Source: Sphingomonas sp. S2-65
GTDB lineage: Bacteria; Pseudomonadota; Alphaproteobacteria; Sphingomonadales; Sphingomonadaceae
DNA length: 64,000 bases
NCBI RefSeq assembly: GCF_021513175.1
Contig: NZ_CP090953.1
Coordinates: forward strand, 620,001-684,000
Direction of reading: 5' to 3'
Part shown: piece by piece, positions 58,475-64,000 of the stretch
Numbering within the stretch: the first letter of the stretch is position 1
Layout of the letters: the number at the start of each line of letters is the position of its first letter
Notes under the pieces: model-generated
What the model saw: the letters and a program-made list of their open reading frames with translations, nothing else
What the model was told of the DNA's origin: nothing
The model's database searches: none
Made by a program: the position numbers and the translations under genes

Positions 58475-59182
58475 ATGACGACAGAAATTGAATGGTGGGA
58501 ATATGATGACGCGAGCGAGATGGCCGATGCCGTCGCGGGCGACATTCAGTTCATCATCGAAAGCGCGATCGATGCCCGCGGAGCCGCTGTCGTGGCGCTC
58601 GCCGGCGGCAAGACTCCGTTGCCGATCTACGAGAAGCTGGTTCAGGCTAAGCTGGACTGGAAGCGGGTTACCATCATCCCAGGTGACGATCGGCTGGTCC
58701 CGCTAGGTGACCCACTGTCCAATGTCACGGCTATCGGCAAGCACTTCATCCCCAAGGGCGCGCGCGTCATTCCGCTGATCAGCGATAAGGCCGAAGATTA
58801 TAAAGCGGCAGGCCGTGCTGCCGATGCCCGGCTTCAGGATCTGCATTGGCCGCTGGACCTATGTCTTCTGGGTGTAGGCGGCGATGGCCATGCCGCGTCG
58901 ATTTTCCCGGGCCCCGACTTTGACGAGGCACTCAACGGACCGCGCGAGCGACGGGCACTGGGCGTCATGCCTGATCCGCTGCCTCCAGAGGCACCGGTTG
59001 CCCGTGTTACCCTTAGCCGTGCCGCGATCGTGTCTGCGCGCGCTTTGATGATTGCGCTGACGGGCGATGCGAAACGCAGCGTGCTCGAAGACGCGATCGC
59101 ACAAGGCGCTTCTTCCAATTACCCGGTCGGCCGCATCCTTGCCGACGTCGAGCTGCCGGTCGACATTCACTGGAGTGCCTGA
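58475..59182 (+). CDS. pgl: 6-Phosphogluconolactonase
   Basis: 235 residues of the glucosamine-6-phosphate isomerase-like (DevB) lactonase family. Hydrolyses the zwf product to 6-phosphogluconate. Motifs are VVALAGGKTPLPIYEKL, ITIIPGDDRLVP-type (here TIIPGDDRLVPLGDPLSN) and LCLLGVGGDGHAASIFPG. It begins 48 bases after zwf, and its stop overlaps the ATG of edd (TGATG). Confidence 0.95.
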   Translation: MTTEIEWWEYDDASEMADAVAGDIQFIIESAIDARGAAVVALAGGKTPLPIYEKLVQAKLDWKRVTIIPGDDRLVPLGDPLSNVTAIGKHFIPKGARVIPLISDKAEDYKAAGRAADARLQDLHWPLDLCLLGVGGDGHAASIFPGPDFDEALNGPRERRALGVMPDPLPPEAPVARVTLSRAAIVSARALMIALTGDAKRSVLEDAIAQGASSNYPVGRILADVELPVDIHWSA

Positions 59183-61005
59183 TGGCGTCGCTGCATTCTG
59201 AAATCGCCGCCGTCACTGATCGTATCATCGAGCGGTCGAAGGCAGGGCGGCAAGCCTATCTTGAACTGATTCGTCGGGAGCGCGAATCCGGAGCGGATCG
59301 ACCTAAGCTCGGCTGCGCGAATTTAGCGCACGCCTATGCCGGGACGGACGAGCAGCGCGACCTGATGACATCCGGCAACCGGATGAACATCGGCATCGTC
59401 ACCTCTTACAACGACATGTTGTCGGCGCATGCGACCTATTACCGCTACCCGGAGCAGATGAAGGTTTGGGCGCTGGAGGCCGGGGCAACCGCGCAAGTTG
59501 CGGGCGGCGTACCGGCAATGTGCGACGGGGTCACGCAGGGCTATGCGGGCATGGAGCTGTCGCTCTTCAGCCGCGACACCGTCGCGCTGTCGACCGCCGT
59601 CGCGCTGTCTCACCGGGTGTTTGAGGGTGTCGCCCTGCTCGGCATCTGCGACAAGATCGTTCCGGGGTTGCTGATGGGCGCCTTGCGCTTCGGGCACCTG
59701 CCGATGGTTATGATCCCTGGCGGCCCGATGCGCTCAGGGGTAGCCAACAAGGACAAAGCGGCGGTTCGCGAGCGGTATGCCGAAGGCCTGGCAACTCGCG
59801 AGGAATTGCTAGCGTCCGAGATCGCCGCTTATCACGGTAAGGGTACGTGCACCTTCTACGGAACGGCAAATTCCAATCAGATGATGATGGAAGCCATGGG
59901 CCTCCACATGCCCGGCGCCGCGTTTGCCAATCCCCAGACCAAACTGCGTCAGGAACTGACGCGCGCAGCAGTACAGCGGCTGCCGCAGATTGGGTGGAGC
60001 GGCGACGATTATCGCCCCATCGGTCAGGTCGTCGACGAGAAAGCCATCGTCAACGCCGCGATCGTGTTGCTCGCCACGGGGGGATCGACCAACCACCTGA
60101 TCCACGTTCCGGCCTTTGCGCGCGCTGCCGGGATCCTGATCGACTGGGAGGATTTCGACCGGCTGTCACGAACGGTCCCGCTGCTGACCCGTGTGTATCC
60201 GAACGGGTCGGCGGATGTTAACATGTTCGAGGACGCTGGCGGACCTCCGTTCGTGATCAAGGAACTGCTGCGCGGCGGCTTGATGCACGGCGATACGTTG
60301 ACGGTGGCTGACGGTGGGATGCAGGCTTATGGCCGAAAGCCCCATATCGAAGAGGATCAGCTAATATGGCGCGATCTGCCGGCGAAGAGCGACGACGAGA
60401 CCATCGTACGGACCGTTGAGGAGCCATTTTCACCCGAAGGCGGCTTCCGTATCCTCAAGGGCAATATCGGTCGGGCCTGCATCAAGGTGTCGGCCGTGGA
60501 GCGTGACCGCTGGATCATCGAAGCGCCAGCGCGCGTCTTCACCGAACAGGAAGCCGTGCAGGAGGCGTTCAGGGCCGGAGAGCTCGATCGGGACGTGATC
60601 GTCGTCATGCGATTTCAGGGACCACGGGCGAACGGCATGCCCGAACTACACAAGCTGACCCCGCCGCTCGGCGTGCTTCAGAACCGCGGCTTCCGCGTCG
60701 CGCTGGTGACCGACGGACGCATGTCCGGCGCCAGTGGCAAGGTGCCCTGCGCGATCCACTTGTCGCCCGAAGCGTTGGGCGGAGGGCCGATCGCGAAGGT
60801 GCGCGACGGCGACATCATCCGACTTGACGCCCAGGCGGGCACATTGGACGCTCTTGTTGACGCCGCGGAGTGGGCTGCACGGCCACATTCCGAGGCACCG
60901 CCGGTGCCGCAGGGTACCGGGCGCGAGCTGTTCGCAATGATGCGCCACTATGCCAGCGCCGCCGAAGAAGGCGCCTCTGCCATGCTGGCGGAGGCTGGGC
61001 TGTAA
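59182..61005 (+). CDS. edd: 6-Phosphogluconate dehydratase
   Basis: 607 residues of the IlvD/Edd family. Forms 2-keto-3-deoxy-6-phosphogluconate. Iron-sulfur cysteines are in AMCDGVTQGYAG and LLGICDKIVPGLLMGAL; other family marks are VTSYNDMLSAH, ATGGSTNHLIH and LVTDGRMSGASGKVP. Length and SYNDMLSAH distinguish it from the ilvD product. ATG overlaps the pgl stop; glk follows after 108 bases. Confidence 0.96.
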   Translation: MASLHSEIAAVTDRIIERSKAGRQAYLELIRRERESGADRPKLGCANLAHAYAGTDEQRDLMTSGNRMNIGIVTSYNDMLSAHATYYRYPEQMKVWALEAGATAQVAGGVPAMCDGVTQGYAGMELSLFSRDTVALSTAVALSHRVFEGVALLGICDKIVPGLLMGALRFGHLPMVMIPGGPMRSGVANKDKAAVRERYAEGLATREELLASEIAAYHGKGTCTFYGTANSNQMMMEAMGLHMPGAAFANPQTKLRQELTRAAVQRLPQIGWSGDDYRPIGQVVDEKAIVNAAIVLLATGGSTNHLIHVPAFARAAGILIDWEDFDRLSRTVPLLTRVYPNGSADVNMFEDAGGPPFVIKELLRGGLMHGDTLTVADGGMQAYGRKPHIEEDQLIWRDLPAKSDDETIVRTVEEPFSPEGGFRILKGNIGRACIKVSAVERDRWIIEAPARVFTEQEAVQEAFRAGELDRDVIVVMRFQGPRANGMPELHKLTPPLGVLQNRGFRVALVTDGRMSGASGKVPCAIHLSPEALGGGPIAKVRDGDIIRLDAQAGTLDALVDAAEWAARPHSEAPPVPQGTGRELFAMMRHYASAAEEGASAMLAEAGL

Positions 61006-61113
61006 CGTCGGCCAGAGCTGCGCTTTACTTCCGGACGGGTTGCGCAGAGAAGGCCGGCGCCTCCACTGCCAACGTTGACAGGCAGTGAAGAGGGGGAGGA
61101 TCAGGGAGCTGCA

Positions 61114-62082
61114 ATGGAAGTCGTCGCGGTAGACATCGGGGGCACGCACGCCCGCTTCACCATCGCCGAAGTGGAGGGCGGCCGCGTCGTGTCGCTGGCG
61201 GAGCCCGTGACCCTGAAGGTCGCCGAACACGCCACCTTCCCGCTGGCCTGGCGTGCGTTCGGTGAGCACCTGGGACGTCCCGCGCCGCGGGCGGCCGGTA
61301 TCGCCGTCGCTTCGCCGGTGAACGACACGCTGATCAAGTTCACCAACAATCCGTGGATCATACGGCCCCCGCTGATCAAGGAGCGGCTGGGCGTCGACAA
61401 CTACACCCTTATCAACGACTTCGCCGCGATCGGACATGCCGTCGGCCAACTGGACGGCAAGGCCTATGTCCATCTTTGCGGTCCCGACGTGCCGCTGCCC
61501 GAATATGGCGCGATCACCGTCTGCGGCCCGGGAACCGGTCTGGGCGTCGCCCAAGTGTTCCGTCAACGCGGCAATTACCATGTAATCTCGACCGAAGGCG
61601 GGCACATGGACTTCGCGCCACTCGACAATATCGACGACGCGATCATCCGCCGGTTGCGCCCGACCTATACCCGCGTGTCCGCCGAGCGCGTGTGCGCCGG
61701 GCCGGGACTGGTCAACATCTATGAGACGCTTGCCCAGATGGAGGGCAAGCCGGTGGTCCACCTCGAGGACAAACGCCTGTGGGAGCTTGCGCTCACCGGT
61801 ACCGACGCGCTTGCAACCGCCGCCCTCGAGCGCTTCTGCCTGACCCTTGGCGCGGTTGCAGGTGACTTGGCGCTCACCCATGGCCCCACTGCCGTGGTGA
61901 TCGCCGGCGGCCTAGGGCTACGGCTCAAGGATAAGCTCATCCAATCGGGTTTCGCCCAGCGTTTCGTCGCCAAGGGGCGTTTCCAGAGCCTGATGTCCAC
62001 CATCCCGGTGAAGATCATCACGCATGAGCAGCCGGGCCTCTACGGTGCGGCCGCTGCCTTTGCCCAGGAGCATGTACTTTGA
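61114..62082 (+). CDS. glk: Glucokinase
   Basis: 322 residues from the ATG at 61114, with GGGAG upstream; another in-frame ATG 13 codons earlier is less likely. ATP-dependent phosphorylation of glucose. Motifs are VAVDIGGTHARFTIAEV (phosphate 1), NDFAAIGHAV (catalytic Asp), CGPGTGLGVAQVF, STEGGHMDFAP and the adenosine segment VVIAGGLGLRL. With no sugar-specific transporter EII here, glucose is probably taken up free and phosphorylated by this enzyme. Confidence 0.95.
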   Translation: MEVVAVDIGGTHARFTIAEVEGGRVVSLAEPVTLKVAEHATFPLAWRAFGEHLGRPAPRAAGIAVASPVNDTLIKFTNNPWIIRPPLIKERLGVDNYTLINDFAAIGHAVGQLDGKAYVHLCGPDVPLPEYGAITVCGPGTGLGVAQVFRQRGNYHVISTEGGHMDFAPLDNIDDAIIRRLRPTYTRVSAERVCAGPGLVNIYETLAQMEGKPVVHLEDKRLWELALTGTDALATAALERFCLTLGAVAGDLALTHGPTAVVIAGGLGLRLKDKLIQSGFAQRFVAKGRFQSLMSTIPVKIITHEQPGLYGAAAAFAQEHVL

Positions 62083-62693
62083 CCACGACCATTGCCGACA
62101 TCATGCGCACCAGCCCGGTCATCCCGGTGCTGGTGATCGAAGACGCCGCCACTGCCCGCCCGCTTGCCGAGGCCTTGGTCAAAGGTGGCCTACGCGTCCT
62201 GGAAGTCACGATGCGCACCCCGGCAGCACTGGACGCGATCCGCGAGATGAAGCAGGTCGAGGGTGCGATCGTCGGTGCCGGCACCGTGGTCAACACCGAC
62301 CAGTTCGGGCAGGTGATGCGCGCAGGCGCCGAGTTCATCGTTTCCCCTGGCCTCACCGATCGGCTGGGTAGCGCGATCGTCGAAAGCGGCGTTCCGTTCC
62401 TGCCGGGCATCGCCAATGCCGGTGACATCATGCGCGGCTACGACCTTGGCCTGCGCCACTTCAAATTCTTCCCGGCCGAAACCAGTGGAGGGCTCAAGGC
62501 GCTGAAGGCGCTGGCAGCCCCCTTCTATGAAGCGAAGTTCTGCCCGACCGGCGGCGTGAGTGCCGCCAGTGCTCCCGAATGGCTCGGCTTCGATCCCGTG
62601 CTGTGCGTGGGCGGAAGCTGGGTCACGCCGAAGGGGGTCAGCTTCGAGGAAGTCGAAGCGCTCGCACGCGAAGCGGCTGCTCTGGGCAAGTAA
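62079..62693 (+). CDS. eda: KDPG/KHG aldolase
   Basis: 204 residues. Splits 2-keto-3-deoxy-6-phosphogluconate into pyruvate and glyceraldehyde 3-phosphate. The catalytic glutamate is in RVLEVTMRTPAAL and the Schiff-base lysine in HFKFFPAETSGG; TGGVSAASAPEWL and CVGGSWVTPKG bind phosphate. TTG start overlapping the glk stop (TTGA). Last gene of the cluster, followed by a hairpin. Confidence 0.96.
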   Translation: MTTTIADIMRTSPVIPVLVIEDAATARPLAEALVKGGLRVLEVTMRTPAALDAIREMKQVEGAIVGAGTVVNTDQFGQVMRAGAEFIVSPGLTDRLGSAIVESGVPFLPGIANAGDIMRGYDLGLRHFKFFPAETSGGLKALKALAAPFYEAKFCPTGGVSAASAPEWLGFDPVLCVGGSWVTPKGVSFEEVEALAREAAALGK

Positions 62694-62701
62694 ACTCGGT
62701 T

Positions 62702-62725
62702 GGCGGCCGCTACACTGCGGCCGCC
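62702..62725. terminator. Probable terminator hairpin between eda and mltG
   Basis: GGCGGCCGC, loop TACACT, GCGGCCGCC: a perfect nine-pair stem, nine bases after the eda stop and close to the convergent mltG stop. No U tract follows on either strand, so the call rests on stem strength and position. Confidence 0.55.
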
Positions 62726-62733
62726 GCCCGCCA

Positions 62734-63723
62734 CTACATCTCGCCGCGGGCCCGCCGCAGGGCGTACCATTTGGCGACGTTTGCATTGTGCTGTTCGAGC
62801 GTGTCGGCGAAGACATGACCGCCGGAGCCGTCGGCCACAAAGTAAAGCGCGTTCGAGCGCTCGGGATCGAGCACTGCGTCGATGCTTGCCCGGCCTGGAT
62901 TCGCGATCGGCCCCTGCGGAAGCCCGGCCATCGCATAGGTGTTATAGCCGTTCACCGCCTGAATTTCGGACTTGAGAATTCGGCGTCCTAGCGGCTTGCC
63001 CTTGGTTAGCGGGTAGATGATGGTCGGATCGGCCTGAAGCCGCATCCCTTGCCGCAACCGATTGCCATAGACCGCAGCAACCATGCGCCGCTCGGACGCC
63101 TTGCCGGTTTCCTTCTCGACAATCGACGCAAGCGTCAGTGCCTGTTGCGGGGTGGACACGGCGATGCCGGGCTTCCGGGAAGCCCATGCCTTGGCGAGAT
63201 ATTCGGTCATCGCCTTTTGCATGCGCGTGAGGACCGCCTGGCGTGTGTCCGCACGATTATAGGCGTAGCTGTCGGGCAGCACCGATCCTTCTGCCGGCAC
63301 CGAGATCGAGCCGGAGAGCTGTGGCGCCTTCATCAGGGCGTCATATACGAGGATCGACGGCGTTCCCTCCGGCACCGTGACGAAGCGCTGCAGCGTCTTG
63401 CCGCCCTGCATCATCTTGAGAACATCGGACTGGCTAAGTCCGGCAGGCACCCGGTATTCGCCTGCCTTGATTGGAGCGGTGCCGCCCAGGATCTTCGACA
63501 GGAGCAGGAACTGGTCGGCGGAGCGAATGGCGCCTGCCTTTTCCAGCTCTTCTGCCGCCCGGCTCAGGCTAGCGCCCTCCGGCACCAACACGGTGACGTT
63601 CCCGCGGGCCGGACCCGCACCGCCCCAGAGATGAAGCACCCCGAACACCGCTGCGCATAGAAACAATGCGGCGACGAGCAGGGCGCATCCACCGCGCCGC
63701 TTGATGGGACGGCGCTCAGCCAT
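62734..63723 (-). CDS. mltG: Endolytic murein transglycosylase MltG
   Basis: 329 residues. A basic N-terminus and one membrane helix (CALLVAALFLCAAVFGVLHLW) anchor it in the inner membrane. A LysM-like domain (VTVLVPEGASLSRAAEELEKAGAI) precedes the YceG domain with the catalytic glutamate in LASIVEKETGK and the segments LQADPTIIYPL, YNTYAMAGLPQGPIANPG and FADTLEQHN. It cuts nascent glycan strands to set their length. It starts four bases after the fabF stop, the usual fabF-mltG order. Confidence 0.95.
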   Translation of the reverse strand: MAERRPIKRRGGCALLVAALFLCAAVFGVLHLWGGAGPARGNVTVLVPEGASLSRAAEELEKAGAIRSADQFLLLSKILGGTAPIKAGEYRVPAGLSQSDVLKMMQGGKTLQRFVTVPEGTPSILVYDALMKAPQLSGSISVPAEGSVLPDSYAYNRADTRQAVLTRMQKAMTEYLAKAWASRKPGIAVSTPQQALTLASIVEKETGKASERRMVAAVYGNRLRQGMRLQADPTIIYPLTKGKPLGRRILKSEIQAVNGYNTYAMAGLPQGPIANPGRASIDAVLDPERSNALYFVADGSGGHVFADTLEQHNANVAKWYALRRARGEM

Positions 63724-63727
63724 GGTC

Positions 63728-64000
63728 CTAGATCGCCTTCATCACCAGGCTGGCGTTGGTACCGCCAAAGCCGAAGCTGTTGTTGAGGATCGCCTTGACC
63801 TTACGCTCCTTCGCCACGTGCGGGACCAAGTCCACGCCAACGCAGTTGTCGCTCGGATTGTCGAGGTTGAGCGTTGGCGGAACGACGCTGTCGCGCATCG
63901 CCAGGATGCAGAAGATCGCCTCGACCGCTCCCGCGCCGCCGAGCAGATGGCCGATCGCCGACTTGGTCGAGCTCATCGAAACCGGCCCCAGCGCGTCGCC
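63728..64000 (-). CDS. fabF: 3-Oxoacyl-ACP synthase II FabF, C-terminal part
   Basis: The last 91 or so residues of a beta-ketoacyl-ACP synthase, cut by the window edge; the frame runs on through 64000. Visible are GPVSMSSTKSAIGHLLGGAGAVEAIF, with the active-site lysine and histidine of the KAS motif, and the C-terminal NNSFGFGGTNASLVM. Type II fatty acid elongation. KAS I is excluded by the neighbouring mltG and the sequence style rather than by any single residue. Confidence 0.9.
   Translation of the reverse strand, partial: GDALGPVSMSSTKSAIGHLLGGAGAVEAIFCILAMRDSVVPPTLNLDNPSDNCVGVDLVPHVAKERKVKAILNNSFGFGGTNASLVMKAI

Overview
The window is dense, GC-rich bacterial chromosome of core-genome character. 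Protein and operon features point to an alphaproteobacterium of the sphingomonad type: a ChvG/ChvI pair joined to an incomplete phosphotransferase chain (HprK-like, RapZ, EIIA-Man, HPr), a type 2 ArgC, a complete Entner-Doudoroff cluster, a large TonB-dependent receptor, many GTG/TTG starts overlapping upstream stops, and GTCACCCCGGC-type inverted repeat pairs. I see no transposase, integrase, phage gene, CRISPR array, rRNA or tRNA. The species assignment is inference from family knowledge; no search was run.

Layout. 1-5175 (+): end of lptD, surA-like chaperone, pdxA, rsmA/ksgA. 5172-8356 (-): guaB, RsmB-type methyltransferase, TPR protein. 8442-10439 (-): CitE-like lyase, small helical protein, unassigned ATP-grasp enzyme. 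10492-13764 (+): SPFH/NfeD pair and a DUF885 protein. 13881-18982 (+): chvI, chvG, hprK-like, rapZ, EIIA, ptsH and a SpoU methyltransferase, almost all overlapping. 19047-22406: META-domain protein (+), then recR, def, rmuC (-). 22460-24135 (+): fmt, truA. 24125-33053 (-): ETF-QO, ispE, enoyl-CoA hydratase, N-formylglutamate amidohydrolase-like, ilvD, lipoprotein, nnrD, RumA-family methyltransferase. 33185-36229 (+): degenerate uracil-DNA-glycosylase-like protein, lytic transglycosylase, moaB. 36261-40406: VOC protein (-), PA0069-type radical SAM protein (+), M1 aminopeptidase (+). 40610-45828 (-): acyl-CoA synthetase, dnaE. 46041-49027: zinc-ribbon-like protein (+), glutathione peroxidase, lolD, lolC/E (-). 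49028-49649: the only gene-poor stretch. 49650-52091 (-): TonB-dependent receptor. 52343-52807 (+): small heat shock protein behind an apparent ROSE RNA thermometer. 52899-55026 (-): secG, pyrG. 55240-56853 (+): marR-type regulator, SH3-like protein, argC. 56969-62693 (+): zwf, pgl, edd, glk, eda. 62734-64000 (-): fabF end, mltG.

How the genes work together. Envelope biogenesis recurs (LptD, SurA, Lol, MltG, Slt, SecG, TonB receptor). Glucose is phosphorylated by Glk and taken to pyruvate and glyceraldehyde 3-phosphate by one cluster encoding the whole Entner-Doudoroff route. The ChvGI/HprK/RapZ/EIIA/HPr block is a regulatory rather than sugar-transporting phosphotransferase branch, since no EIIB/EIIC is present. 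The best leads are an HprK homologue that has lost its P-loop lysine while its HPr partner keeps the regulatory serine, a cysteine-free UDG-like protein, the ROSE thermometer, the ATP-grasp/CitE trio, and the paired repeats. I found no clearly new multi-gene defence or mobile system.
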